A DNA stretch of 64,000 nucleotides from Xylaria sp. FL1777. Lineage: Eukaryota > Ascomycota > Sordariomycetes > Xylariales > Xylariaceae. Of the stretch, positions 1 through 11,707 are shown piece by piece. The notes under the pieces are model-generated. The model was not told the origin of the DNA and ran no database searches. It worked only from the letters and a program-made list of their open reading frames with translations. How positions within the stretch are numbered: the stretch's first letter is position 1; each line of letters opens with the position of its first letter. The stretch is taken from assembly GCA_022578965.1 (NCBI GenBank), contig MU400629.1, positions 59,166 to 123,165 on the forward strand, in the 5' to 3' direction. A program made the position numbers and the translations under genes.

Positions 1-418
1 CCCGCTGTGCCCCTCGTTACGTGCCTACTTATCTACCTAGGTACATTACCTACAGACTGCAGGTAAGTACATGTAGGCATATTTAGTACTCATAAAGTAC
101 CTACTCACATCCCTCCCTGCCTACAGCGCCGTTCCCGCATTCCCGTCCTCCCTCCCGTCTTATTGGCCAGAGCTGTCAACTACAGTGAATCTGGCGACAT
201 CGACCGCCCCGTCAAGACACTCCCGACCCCCCCTCCTCCTCCTCCTACTCTCCCTTGTTATCCTCCTCCTCGCCGTTGTCTTCAACCTGGCTGCTCCACG
301 GGCCGTCCTTCGCCTTTCTCTCTACCTGAACCATCTTCGTATCAAGCCCTCTACCCATTCAGCGTCACCTCACCTCGGCCGATCCTCTATCGCAACTAGA
401 TCTCTTGTGACCGCCACC
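1..418. other. Intergenic / 5' leader of the M3 peptidase
   Basis: No complete gene is visible. The left part is rich in the short motif TACCTA/TAGGTA. From about 210 to 360 the plus strand is strongly pyrimidine-rich, as in many fungal promoters and 5' UTRs. The peptidase reading frame stays open through this leader from about 170 and would encode a Leu-rich hydrophobic stretch. It contains no in-frame ATG before 419, so I treat it as untranslated. Confidence 0.5.
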
Positions 419-2658
419 ATGGCTCCCGACAAGTATAAGAACCCACCTCAGGCTCCGCCCACTTTCACAGGCACCAAGGAGTCCATCGTCGACGATGCGA
501 AGGCTCTTTGCGACACCACGCGCTCCTTGCTTGACAAGATTGCCGCCGGTGTGTCCGTAGACAAGTCCAGCTTTGCTTCTGTCTTGATTCCCATGATAGA
601 GGACGAGAATGAGGCCCAGCTCAGATCTCGAATTCTAGGCTTCTACCAATATGTCTCGGGAGATGCCGATCTGCGCAATGCCTCTACTGAGGCTGAGAAG
701 CTCATGGATGACTTCTCCATCGAGTGTAATATGCGTGAAGATATCTATACTCTTGTCGAGGCTGCTTTCCGTTCACAAAAAACCAATGAGCCGAGTCTAG
801 ACTCTGAAAGCCTGCGGTTGCTTGAGAAGGAACGTAAGGGATATATCAGAAACGGCCTTGGTTTGGCAAAAGGCCCCCAACGAGATCGTTTCAAGGATAT
901 TAAGAAGCGCCTGAGTCAGATTGGCATCCAATTCCAAAAAGCTCTAAATGAAGAAAATGGAAGCCTCTGGCTCACCAGAGAGGAGCTGGATGGTGTCCCA
1001 GGTGACGTTATCGACGGTCTTGAGAAAGGCACCGGTGAGAACGAGGGAAAGGTCAGACTAAGCTTTAAGTATCCAGACTTATTCCCGACTCTCAAGTTTG
1101 CGAAAAACCCTGATACGCGGAGAAAAGTATTCATTGCTAATGAAAACAAGGTATTTACCCTACAGCTTCTCGTTCCCTTAGCTATGAAGCTGCAGTACCT
1201 AACAGTCACGGCAGTGCAATGACAATGTCCCCCTTTTCAAAGAGGCCATCTTATTACGTGACGAAGCAGCACGGATGTTGGGATATGCCAATCATGCCGC
1301 TTTCCGCATTGAGGATAAGATGGCGAAGCTCCCTGAAACTGTGAATTCCTTCCTATCTGATCTTCGAACCAAGCTGGCTCCTGGCGGCGTAAAAGAGCAA
1401 GCTCATCTGCTAGAGCTGAAGAAGAAGGACGAAGAATCGAGAGGCTTAAAGCCAGATGAGAATTTCTACCTCTGGGATAATCGTTTCTACGACCGAATGA
1501 TGGTTGAGCAGGAGTACAGCATTGATGAAGTCAAGATTTCCGAGTACTTCCCCCTGCAATCCACAGTCCAAGGAATGCTCGAGATTTTCGAAAAACTATT
1601 CGGTCTCGCTTTCGTCAAGCTAGACCAGAGTGAGCGACAGCGACTATCGCCAACTGGCAAAGCTGAGGATATTGCCTGGCACGAGGATGTCATCCTCTTC
1701 TCCGTTTGGGATGATGCATCTGAAGGCGATGGATTCGTAGGATACCTCTATCTTGATCTGCACCCTCGTCAGGGTAAATATGGCCACGCCGCAAATTTCA
1801 ACCTCCAACCAGGCTACGTGCAGAAGGACGGATCGCGCCGATTTCCGGCTACAGCACTAGTCTGTAACTTTTCGAAACCTACGGAAAAGAAACCCTCGCT
1901 TCTTAAGCATGATGAAGTTGTCACGCTGTTCCACGAACTCGGCCATGGCATCCACGATTTGGCAGGTCGGTGCAGGTACAGTCGCTTCCACGGCACATCT
2001 ACCGTTAGGGATTTCGTAGAAGCGCCGAGCCAGATGCTCGAGAATTGGTGTTGGACGTCCAGCCAGCTCAAGTCGCTCTCGAACCACTATGAGACGGGCC
2101 AGAAGATCCCCGATGATTTAATCGAGAAGCTCATCTCCACTAAACACGTCAACGACGCGTTGTTCAATTTGAGACAGTTACACTTCGGTATCTTCGATAT
2201 GACTGTACACTCACCCAATAGCCACGAAGAGTTGGAAAAACTTGATGCTAGCAAACTCTATAACGAGCTGCGCGCACAGATCTGCGGTCTCAAGGGACCC
2301 GAAGTTCTTGGTGAAGGAAGGTAAGGATCAACAATGACATAAACGAATCGTCCAACTATCCCGTTTACTAACCTGGTCTAACAGCACCTGGGGACACGGC
2401 CAAGCTACCTTTGGCCATCTCATAGGAGGATATGATGCCGGATACTACGGCTACTTGTCATCCGAAGTCTACAGTGCAGATATGTTCCATACGAGCTTCA
2501 AGAAGGATCCAATGAACGGAAAGGAGGGTTGTAGATACCGGCACACCGTACTGGAACGAGGTGGAAGCCAGGACGAGATGGAGACACTGAAGCAGTTCCT
2601 TGGCAGGGCACCTAGTAGCGACGCGTTCTACGCCGAACTGGGTCTCACGGCTGCATAA
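419..2658 (+). CDS. prd1: Saccharolysin-type M3 metallo-oligopeptidase (Prd1/MepB-like)
   Basis: Zinc metallopeptidase of family M3 (thimet oligopeptidase/saccharolysin) that cleaves short peptides in the cytosol and mitochondrial intermembrane space. I read exons 419-1150, 1215-2320 and 2385-2658, giving 703 residues, close to yeast Prd1 (about 710). The HExxH zinc motif is HELGH at residues 484-488, followed by FVEAPSQMLENW, which carries the third zinc-ligand Glu. The C-terminal TWGHGQATFGHLIGGYDAGY block is the family substrate-binding region. Intron 1 joins ANENK to CNDNVPLFKEA and intron 2 splits an AGC Ser codon; both restore conserved family sequence. The start at 419 is the first ATG in frame and has a strong context (CCGCCACCATGG). 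The frame upstream is open and hydrophobic but lacks ATG, so a targeting extension from a non-AUG start cannot be excluded. Confidence 0.93.
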
Positions 2659-3390
2659 GTGGATAGCAGACGCTGGCTAGAGGGCAGCGGCACATGCATA
2701 CAGAACATTATCAAGTGGTCATGTATCATCGGCCGAAGGGGCGTTACTCCTGCGAAGAGGCGATGCGAGCTGGATAAAACGCTGTGAATCGTCATTGCTT
2801 ATAGATTAGATCGGTGGTCGGCTGTCGACTGGGCACCCCAAAGTTCAAGAGGTTGCCCCTATCTTATCTTCCCCCTTCATATTTTAGATCTCCATAATAC
2901 AAAGATACTGTCCGTTTTCACGGCCTAGACTTTTCACCTCCTAGTATGAACACTCCAAGGCCCTCTTACTTGTGTGCATAATTTTGAATTTGCTTGTGTT
3001 TTTATGCAGAGCCCAAGCACCTAGTATAAAGTATACCTAGGTACCTCTGTAGGTATAATGGATAGTATCGGCCCATTCCGAAGTGTGGCTTGCGTGGCTG
3101 TGCATTTCCAAGCACCCGCAGTAGTCTTCTCCGCGAAACCCCACTAGGACTGCCCCCACCTTGGCGTAAAGTAAACAACACGCGTAAAGACACCCAATCA
3201 ACGATCGAGTCGCTCAGCTTCAACTGCTCTTTAAGTGTTCCTACATTCATGTCCTGACTTTGTTTGCAATCCTCACTCTAAAGCTTTCTTCACCCCATTG
3301 AGAAAATATTTTCACTACACAACACAACGCTATACTACGAACCAAAAATCTACGTAAAGACGCGGCTTTGTCGCATCAACCCCAGCCACG
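2659..3390. other. Intergenic region (prd1 3' side / bir1 promoter)
   Basis: No credible gene. It contains a copy of the TACCTAGGTA palindrome near 3035-3045 and pyrimidine-rich sequence before the bir1 start. Otherwise nothing is recognised. Confidence 0.5.
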
Positions 3391-5739
3391 ATGGCGTCAG
3401 GCGAGATGCCTGAACAATACTACACGTTCGACGGCCGACTTGCTTCCTTCCAAACCACACAGCCGGCAGCGCGACGCGGCTCAACGGCGAAAGGCAAAGC
3501 CCCCAAGGCATTTTCATGGCCACACAAACTATTAGATGCGGAAATTGTATGCGGCAAACCCACCATTTTTGATCGCGACCTGGGAGCGGAAGTGCTAACT
3601 TGCCATCATGTAGTTTGCACGCGCTGGGTTCTACTTCGCACCGTCCGCGCATTTCCCTGACAACACGGTGTGCTTCCTGTGCTGCAAGAATGTGGATGGA
3701 TGGGAAGAGGATGACAATCCCTTTGAGGAGCACCTGCGACTGTCGCCGCACTGCGGCTGGGCAATCGTCGCGGGCATCGAGACAGGCTTGGGCGACTACG
3801 CTTTGGACGATCCTACAAGCTCCGAGATGATAGAAGCGCGGAAAGCAACATTTGGCGACAGATGGCCACACGATGGCAAGCGAGGTTGGAAGTGCAAAAC
3901 GAAGCAGGTACGCTCCCTTCACTTTGTTGCCTTCCTGGCCATTGATCGCCCCTGACTCTAATCATCGCAGCTCGTCGATGCCGGCTGGAAGTATACGCCT
4001 ACTATGGACTCGGATGATATGGCGACCTGCACCTACTGTCAATTGGCTCTCGATGGCTGGGAACCGAAGGACAATCCCATGTGAGTATATTCACCATTGT
4101 ACCTATACCCTCTTACATGACATTGACCCAATCCTTCAGGGATGAGCATTACCGGCGATCTCCAGAATGCCCATTTTTTGTCTTGATCAATCAATACAAA
4201 TCTGCAGCACCTACCAAGAAGAAAGGTCGAGGCAAAGGAGCTAGATCCTCCCAAGCATCGCGCCTTTCTTCACTGTCTGTTGCAACCGCAGCTTCAGATG
4301 CCACTTCGCTGCTTGAACATCCCGCAGATCACGACGATAGTGTCTTGACTACAACTTCCATTATGACACAAGGCGGTACTAAGCGTCCAAGAACCAAGAA
4401 GGCCACTGCTTCAAAAGGAAAGAAATCTAGGTCTAAGAAAGAAGAGGTTGTTGAAGTACTTGAAGATCCTCCTGAGGAACCACAGCCAGCAAACGAGGAT
4501 GTATTGCCTCAGGAAGAGCAATCCCTAGCAATAGAGACAGAGAAGCCTTCTCGGAAACCTGCTCGAAGCCGTAAACGTGCGAGTGCTGCTGTCGAAGACT
4601 CAGTACTCACTACGGCGGAAGCCCCAGCTCCGAAGAAGAGAGCGACTCGTGGAAAAGTAGTCTCCGCCAAGGCAGAGCAGCCCGATACCAATCCCACAAT
4701 GTTTGATCCTGCTCCCCCCGAGATAGACGAGGCCGAGGTCGATGCTGAACTGAAAGCATTAGAAGCTGAAATGGCCGAAATGGAAGTTGAGCCAGCACGG
4801 ACACTTCATGTCCCTAAGAAAGGCCGTCAAGCTGGAACCCGCAAGGCCTCTAAACAGACCACAAAGAAGACTAAAAGCAAAGCGCCCGTCGAACCCATCC
4901 CAGAACCCGAACCTATAGACGAGCAATCTATGGATGAACTAGCCGAAGGCCATGATATGAGCTTCATGAGTAACGCCACCGTTGTCCGCACTAGCGTATC
5001 GTCAACTTCAGCGCCTAAGAAGCGTGGACGACCTAGCAAGAGATTAGCGGCGGTCCAAGTAGAATCACAATCCGAACCAGTTGCTCAACCGAGCACAGAA
5101 CTAGAAGCTGGGATTGGGCACGTCGACTTTGCCGAACTTGAGCCCGCGTCAATATTCCCTCAGAAAGCCTCCGTGCCCAAAGTCCCCAAGAAATCCCCGC
5201 CTTCACGGGATAAGTCTTTGCCACCGCCCCCTCCTCCCGAGTCTGAGGATACGCAACGACCTGTGACACCAACGGCGATCATCTCACCCCCTCCCGCCGC
5301 TAAGCAGGCTACTGTGTCACCGCCCCAGTCACCTCAGTCCTCCGATGCAGAGAACCAGCCTCCATCGTCCAAACCCTCCAATACCGCAAAGAGCACCCGA
5401 GTCGTCCTGGCACCCGTTGCTGCAACTCCAATACAATTATCACCGTCTAAACGCAACATCATTTCTGGGCTTCAAAGCACTAATGCCTGGACGGCTGTGG
5501 ATGTCGATATGATTTTCGATGACTTGGATAAAGAAAATGCTCTATCAACCGGTCGTTTCTTGAAAACCGGGATGGATCTGACGAGCCCAGAGAAACAGAT
5601 GACCGTTGAAGAGTGGATCTACCACAATGCGGAGCAAGCTGAAAAGCAACTCAAGCACGAGTGCGAGACCATTGTCATGGCCTTTGAACAAGAAGGTACC
5701 AGGGCCATGCAGGCGCTAGAGGGTGTTATTGTGGACTAA
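3391..5739 (+). CDS. bir1: Two-BIR inhibitor-of-apoptosis-type protein, Bir1/survivin (chromosomal passenger complex)
   Basis: Fungal survivin homologue of the chromosomal passenger complex with INCENP and Aurora, acting at centromeres and the spindle. Exons 3391-3546, 3614-3907, 3971-4080 and 4140-5739 give 719 residues. Two BIR zinc folds are visible. The first has ligands C72, C75, H92 and C99; the second has C170, C173, H190 and C197, with identical spacing. Both carry the DGWExxDNPxxEH core. The middle (about 215-600) is a low-complexity Lys/Pro/Ser/Glu-rich linker with AT-hook-like KKRGRPSKR and several Ser-Pro/Thr-Pro sites typical of CDK substrates. The C-terminal 45 residues (MTVEEWIYHNAEQAEKQLK onward) form the conserved helix expected to bind INCENP. 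The gene is complete, with the usual fungal architecture. Confidence 0.92.
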
Positions 5740-6568
5740 CTTGAGATTTAAACTGGAGGCATCTTGAATGTCTAGGCGTCCAAAATGATTTGAAAAGGCT
5801 GGAAACTGGCTATTCACGCGCTAATGAGATAGATGTTGGCGCCCTGGTTTAGAATTGGTAATGCTTCTCGGGTTTATTTGATTTATGGAGCGAAATGGGT
5901 ACTCATGAAGCGTCATGAAGCGTAATGAAGGAAAGGAAAGGAAAGGAATTGTGTATTACTGTTAGTACACTATGAAGCCCTGTGAGCGTTTTTGAAGAAC
6001 AGCTTTGTTCAGCTTATTCTACGATTTCTCAGTCCGAAGTGATATATGTGACCCAATTACGCTTTGCAGACTCTTGGTCTCTTATTGCTTTCAGCAACGA
6101 ACCTATAGTTATAGGCGGAGCCTAATAACTAGGTTGTTCTTGTGTCTATTAACTATTTTTATAGCTCTGCTTGCTAGCCAGCCAGCCAGCCTGTTGTTGC
6201 TGTCCTGCTGCTCCTTGTTGTTCGGAATATTTGGCCCATGGCCCAACTTATGACTAAAATCTTGTTCTCGTGCTCAGATGGAAAGGAATTTTTAGCGATT
6301 CATCTTAGAGGAGTCACATGGTGACTTCAAATTACAACGGATGAGATCTAGGTTTTGAAGTTTTTGGCTATCGCTACGAGACTATCTACGGTAACCACCA
6401 ATATGATTTATTATATACTTAACTCGTAGTATTTATTAGCTTCTATCTTATATCCAGATCCTCTTTCCGCACGAAGCCCCCGCTCATGGGACCTCTGCGA
6501 GACGTTATTACTCCGCCAATTCGCAGTATACAATTTCCATAACTCGACGGAGCAAGTGAGATAATTCA
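5740..6568. other. Convergent intergenic region with short tandem repeats
   Basis: 3' sides of bir1 and of the minus-strand MBL-fold gene. At 5903-5930 there are about three copies of a 10-bp unit (TCATGAAGCG), followed by four GAAAG units to about 5946. Around 6180 there is a short GCCA repeat. No gene seen. Confidence 0.5.
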
Positions 6569-7852
6569 TCATGCTAAGACTAGCCCATCACCAGATCCTA
6601 GTTCAACAAACTCATAGCCACCAACCTGTTTATCATCTCCTGCCCCCTTCACAACACTCTTTTCCCCTTCTCTCTTCACCGCGTCCGCCACCGACCACCT
6701 CGTCCGTCGAAGCAACAGCGAGACGAAGCCGCCCCCCTTCTTCACCTCGTCATGCGTCGCCACCCAGTACTTCGCGCCGCACTCCCGCGCAGCAGCAACG
6801 CCATTCACGCCGCCCAAGTTCAACTGCTTCGTCATCCAAAGCCGGACATCGTCCAGCCCATGCAAGAGCGCAAGCGTCCGGAGCCCGGCTCCCTCCATCC
6901 CGGAGAGAGCACCAGGCTCGATCCCATGCGGCGAGTACACGACGCTATTCGCCGCCTCCGCCTCCGCCTCCTCTCCAGACACAGATGCAGACGCAGACGC
7001 AGACCCAGCCCACGCCACGACGAGAGCAGAGTGGTAATACAGGGTATTCCCCGGCGTGACGACGCGGCCCACGCCGACCCAAGGCGGCAGAAGCGGGGCG
7101 CAATTCAAAACCGCACGCCAGTCCTTCTCCTTCTCCTTCTCCTTCTTCTCCTTCGTCCGCGCGGCCGCGAAGAAGGGCGGTGTCTCGGTCACGGCGTCAA
7201 AGTGCCTCCACGACCGGATGAGCGCAGCCGCCTTGGCGGGCGCGAAGACGGGCGTGCTGCGCGGCAGCTCGCGCAGCGTCGCCTCGTGGCAGTGGTCCGT
7301 GAACTCGTGGGAGATGGCCACGACGTCGACGTACGACTCTTCTTCTTCTTCTTCTTCTTCTCCTTCTTCTTTTGTCTCTGCCACCGTCTCCGCCACCGCT
7401 GTCGCTGCTGCTGCTTCGGTCTCAACTGCGTCGGTTGCGGCGGCGGCGGCGGCGGCGGCGATATACCCCTTCTCGAGCTCACCTAATAGTCCGTTGAGCT
7501 CCGCCATCGTCTGCACGCTCGGCGCCACCACGTGCCACTGGATCGAGAGCCATCTCCCGCCGTCCGACTGCGGCCCGCGCAGCCAGGGGTCCAGCAGCAC
7601 GTTGAAGCGGCTGCGGCCGGCTGGGCGCGCTGCGTCGGGGGGGTACGGCAGGTGTAGGATCCAGGTCGTGTCTGCGTTGAGGTGTGTGAGGATCGCGTGG
7701 GGGCTGCGCCAGGCGGCCGCGAGCGCTGTGCGGTCGCTGATGTGCAGTGTTGTTGTTGTTGTTGTTGTTGTTGGTGGTGTCCTGCTAGCTGGTGGTGCCG
7801 CCGCTTCTTGGCGGCTCTCTGGTTGTGGGGGTTGTGTAGATGGCTTCTCCAT
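6569..7852 (-). CDS. Metallo-beta-lactamase-fold protein with homopolymeric insertions
   Basis: Single-exon ORF of 427 residues with an ATG at 7852. The fold is suggested by AISHEFTDHCHEATLRELP, with H182, D186, H187 and H189 giving an HxxxDH-type metal site, plus later His residues in YSPHGIEPGAL and WVATHDE. This matches a fungal branch of the metallo-beta-lactamase superfamily related to UlaG-type lactonases; the substrate is unknown. Between the N-terminal strand region and the metal motif sit poly-Ala and poly-Glu runs (residues about 131-172), and there is a poly-Thr run at 28-35. They are encoded by CGG/CCG, TTC/GAA and GTT/CAA microsatellites. A KEKKEKEKEKDW run lies at about 233-245. 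These expansions are absent from the catalytic blocks and probably form disordered loops. Very GC-rich compared with its flanks. Confidence 0.75.
   Translation of the reverse strand: MEKPSTQPPQPESRQEAAAPPASRTPPTTTTTTTTLHISDRTALAAAWRSPHAILTHLNADTTWILHLPYPPDAARPAGRSRFNVLLDPWLRGPQSDGGRWLSIQWHVVAPSVQTMAELNGLLGELEKGYIAAAAAAAATDAVETEAAAATAVAETVAETKEEGEEEEEEEESYVDVVAISHEFTDHCHEATLRELPRSTPVFAPAKAAALIRSWRHFDAVTETPPFFAAARTKEKKEKEKEKDWRAVLNCAPLLPPWVGVGRVVTPGNTLYYHSALVVAWAGSASASASVSGEEAEAEAANSVVYSPHGIEPGALSGMEGAGLRTLALLHGLDDVRLWMTKQLNLGGVNGVAAARECGAKYWVATHDEVKKGGGFVSLLLRRTRWSVADAVKREGEKSVVKGAGDDKQVGGYEFVELGSGDGLVLA
7330..7460. repeat. Trinucleotide microsatellites inside the MBL-fold gene
   Basis: A TTC run at about 7336-7371 encodes poly-Glu on the minus strand, and a CGG run at about 7437-7460 encodes poly-Ala. 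A further GTT run at about 7747-7772 encodes poly-Thr. All are in frame and length-variable in principle. Confidence 0.85.
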
Positions 7853-9844
7853 CGCGGAATAGTTAGTTTAATTCAATCAACGCCTTGCTCTGCGACTTGG
7901 GATCCCACGCGGCATTTCACAGACAACACGTTTAAAATTGACCAAGTTGCCTTTTCTCGAGTAAAACGCGGGGCGTCTTGACATGGGGTAGTATACGCAT
8001 GTGAGTGCCTACTACGTATCTGGTTTGTAGGGGTCATCATGATCACCTTTGCGTTAGTGCATCCCTTTCAGGGAATAGAATGCTACCTGGCTTGCCCGAT
8101 GTGACGTACCCGCCGATTAGAGTTATTTATAATGTGAGATCTATAGATCGCAGGGCTTAGACCAGATCGCAGCAATACCGTTGACATTCGACCCAATTTT
8201 CTAAATCTGATATACTTCAACTACTAAGTGAGTATATCTTCATGGTCCTGTCCAATTCCTCGAGCTTGTAGCCGAATCGATAGCTTCGAAATCAATCTGG
8301 CTGCGTGATGACTGTTAATACTTGCCATTCAGAGTCTTTCGATAAAACAGTAACGATGTGTATCTTCGGGAACCTCCGATCGAGGGTTTAGCCCAATGCC
8401 GGTTGGACATACAACAGAGACTAGTGAGACAGATCTTTCACTAGAAGATATCAGCAACTTCGCCAAATACAAATACATAATGCTCTCGAGGAGGTTTTAT
8501 TCTCAGCAGTCCCATACATCGCGGCCGAAATAATAGCCCACTGATTTTAAGATGAATTAGAGAGACGAATCGAGCGTAGCTCATAGCATAGATTGGCAAC
8601 ATTCATCCACATCAACGGCTTCATCGCCTACCTGAAAGAGTGGGTGCAGAAAATCCTCAAGCGACGAACGGTGAGCGCCTATTCTTATCTTGATGATGAG
8701 TCTCTTTGCAACGTTGACCTATTCTCATCCTACAGATTTGCTAGATTTTCCAAAAGAGGTAGCTGCACATCACTATCAGTAAAGTCCATTTACGTATTCG
8801 TAATCTAAGGAAGAGTTGGTGAGATGTGGCACAATTGACACCACTAGTCACGATAAGTTCATGGCGTCAAGTGCTTACACAACATTAACTTCAACATGGT
8901 GATGTGCGATGATTAGTACTGCCAAGAATCCGTCCGTTTTCACTTACTCGGGGACTACCGATATATACCGTCAGCATATGAAGATATGGTATTTGCAAAC
9001 AGGTCGTTCCCCAGTTGTTCATAGCTATAGCGTTATACTAACGTACCTGGCCACAAGTCTCCATGCATAGGCAGGTAACGATCATATCCATGGAGGTCCA
9101 TATCATAGGACTCTTAGCCCCGTCTCTAGAGTTGGTATTAATCGGGCGCCCATAGCAGAGAAATTAGGTCTAGAGAAATGTACGATATGACGCTGGCTGC
9201 CGCTTCTGATTAGTACTCCCGCTTCACTGTGTTAAAATTGGCGATAATTATAGCTGGATATGACTAAGAGAATACGCACAGTCGGGTCGCATGTTGTAAG
9301 CTGTTCCTACAACCACTCGATAGATTTATGAGACAAATGCAACTCGAAAAGAAAAAGAAAGCACAGATTAGATTTGGAGCGAAGGAGAAACAGAAAAAGG
9401 CACAATTGCCGAGTATAGTATGATGGAGCAAAGGTCTTGAGTGATAGATCTCGTTTGAGGCATTGGATGCAGACTACCACCCATGTAGCTGAGCTGAGAA
9501 TATTACCCCAGACCCTACTGTACCCTACGTCTCACTCGTACTTAAACGTAATATATACGAGATAGCCTATCTTTCTCAAGCCTCGGGAAGCTGCATGATG
9601 GAGTCACATTTACATCGAGACCACAAGAGGTGTCGGTATGTCTCACTTCACTGCTAGAATGGTTACCTATCTATACCTATCCCTATTTCTAGGTTATAGT
9701 CTATACCCAAGTCCACACCATAAACATGTTCCCGGCGCCTCGAATGGCGGATCTCCGATAGACCAACGCCGACAGTTTCTTGTCCATTCTCTTGCTGCGA
9801 GCTTTGCTCCACGCCTGGCTACCGCGCAGTAGCGAGCGACAAAC
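7853..9844. other. 2-kb gene-poor region, possibly containing decayed coding sequence
   Basis: No intact gene. Around 8390-8520 there is a protein-like stretch (reading LEDISNFAKYKYIMLS) that is soon interrupted by stops. It is followed at about 8670-8738 by an intron-like GTGAGC...CTACAG segment. The region could be a relic, but the family could not be identified. The rest is moderately AT-rich with no recognised motif. Confidence 0.35.
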
Positions 9845-10895
9845 ATGGAGTCAATCCAAAATGATCTCCCTATGGCCATGGCCATGGCTGCCTTCGCTGG
9901 CATCTCCTTCTATATCGGCGCGGAGCTCAACGTGTCGCTTTTCCTGTTCTTCAAGAGACGTCGGGGGCTGTACTTCTGGTCGTGCGCTCTCGCAAGCTGG
10001 GGCATCATAACGCAGTCTATCTTCATTATACTCGCCGATTTCCACATCTGGACTGACCTAAAGGGCTCCATCACCTTCATCTACCTCTCGTGGATACTGA
10101 TGGTTGTCCCTCAATCATGGGTTCAGTATTCACGGCTAAATCTCCTCATGCAACATGATAGCACGTTACGATGGGTGCGAGCCGCCTTGATATTCACCTC
10201 GATTGTATTCGGCATCACCACTATTCCTCTCGGTGTTCTCGCAGTATGTGCCCGTCTATCAGTGTAAGCCACCACCCGACTCGGGACATCGCTAACCCAC
10301 GCGCTCACAGCAAACCGTGAAGCCCTCCCTCCTTCGAGTCAACACAATTTGGGACCGTCTCCAAACGACCGTTTTCTTCGTACAAGAGACTACTCTCAGT
10401 ATCTTGTACATGTGGCAGACGCGAAAGCACCTACGCGAAATGTCTCCATTACTCCAACAGTCTCACTCATCCATCGATTCGGCCACGGCCAGAGCGAAAA
10501 ACAGCAAGACCAAGACCATGCTGCAGCACCTCTTCTACATCAACGTCTTGATCATCAGCCTCGACATCGCCCTTCTAGGCGTGCAATACGCGAGTCTATT
10601 CTACCTGCAAGGAGCCTTCAAGCCGGCCATCTACGGCGTGAAGCTGAAACTCGAATTCGTGATCCTGAACCGCCTCGTCAAGAGCATCTCTCATGCCAAG
10701 ATGAGCACCATGGGAAACAGCAACATCCGCCATGGTTCCGAGTCCGATGCCGGCGGCGTCAATATTGCCCACCGGTGGAATGGCCAGCGGCCGTGCTCAG
10801 AGACCGAATATGAGCGGCAGTTGAAGGGTTCACATGTGGCGCACCAATCCAGCATAGAGTATCTGGCGGAAATGAGACCACGCCCTATGACCTAG
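9845..10895 (+). CDS. Multi-pass integral membrane protein (fungal DUF7703-like)
   Basis: Exons 9845-10243 and 10311-10895 give 327 residues. The intron (GTATGT donor, GCTAAC branch, CACAG acceptor) joins LGVLA to QTVKPSLLRVN in phase 0. About seven hydrophobic segments are visible: AMAMAAFAGISFYIGAEL, YFWSCALASWGIITQSIFII, ITFIYLSWILMVVPQSW, AALIFTSIVFGITTIPLGVL, VFFVQETTLSILYMW, LFYINVLIISLDIALL and a last segment before VKLKLEFVILNRLV. They are followed by a hydrophilic C-terminal tail. The layout resembles rhodopsin-like or Pth11-related fungal membrane proteins grouped as DUF7703; no function is established. Complete and ordinary. Confidence 0.75.
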
Positions 10896-11707
10896 CCAGG
10901 GGGGTTTACGTACGTACTTAAGGGCGCGGCGCGGCGCATAGGCGAGACCGGGATAGGCACTATACATTACAGCGGTAAGGAGTAAGAGGCGTTGGATCTT
11001 TTTTCATTGGCATGAGGACCGGGGCAGGCGCGCACAGATGAAGTAGACTGTACCAAGGGATGGTAATGGTAGGGTTTCACCGCCTTCAGCTCATTTGGTT
11101 TTACATCCTTTCTTTTTCTTGTTTACAGAGTGCCCGTTATTTTTCCTACATCTTCTCTATTACGAGAGTGAAGATGGAGTCTTATTGTCCGTCTATAATG
11201 GACAATAATATAGTTTGTAAAATGCATTGTCCGTCATTGAGCGAAACAGTGTGGGATTCGTGACGAGCCTCTCCTGCGTTCATGCATGGGGCAAGGGAGA
11301 GGCAGGCATGCAGGGTGTAAGGGCAACTACCGTCCAAAGAACAGTAATTGAAAACAGTAATTCGCTAGGAAACGAAGCAAACTCCCGCGTTGTGACACGT
11401 CCTGTACATGCGTGTAACGTATACCCGGGTGAGCCGGCCGAGCAAGGGGGCTCGACTATTGAACCATGCCATGTAAGCTGACCGACTTACGGCAGTTTCG
11501 GGCTCTTGTGACGGGAGTAGAAATTGCCTTCGTCCTGCTCTCGCTTCCATGGCACCTGTAATTCGACAGGAACGCAGCCTTCGCCTACCCATAGCAAGAC
11601 GAATCCTCGAAACTCTCAACGCAGCCAAGGTTCCACCACCGCGGATACAGAGAGTATAGTATCATTGCGTCGTGCATGAGCGAGCCCGCCCCCGATCAAA
11701 AGATCTG
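10896..11707. other. Intergenic region with a short inverted repeat
   Basis: No gene. A GC-rich patch (GGCGCGGCGCGGCGC) follows the membrane-protein stop near 10922. At about 11181-11208 a 9-bp perfect inverted repeat TTATTGTCC...GGACAATAA is separated by 9 nt. Its arm sequence ATTGTCCGTC recurs near 11225. Confidence 0.5.

Noticed and set aside
185..418. N-terminal extension of the M3 peptidase from position 185
   Set aside because: The codon at 185 is GTG, and no ATG occurs in that frame before 419, which has a strong initiation context and gives the family length.
6752..7486. Plus-strand open frames of 162-268 codons over the MBL-fold gene
   Set aside because: They are antisense shadows of a GC-rich, repeat-rich gene and show only Arg/Pro/Ser/His-rich low complexity.
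8390..8810. A HET-domain-like gene (KYKYIMLS resembling the start of HET domains)
   Set aside because: Only a few residues agree, stops follow at once in all frames and the next open frame starts with TTG. Too little to call even a pseudogene of that family.
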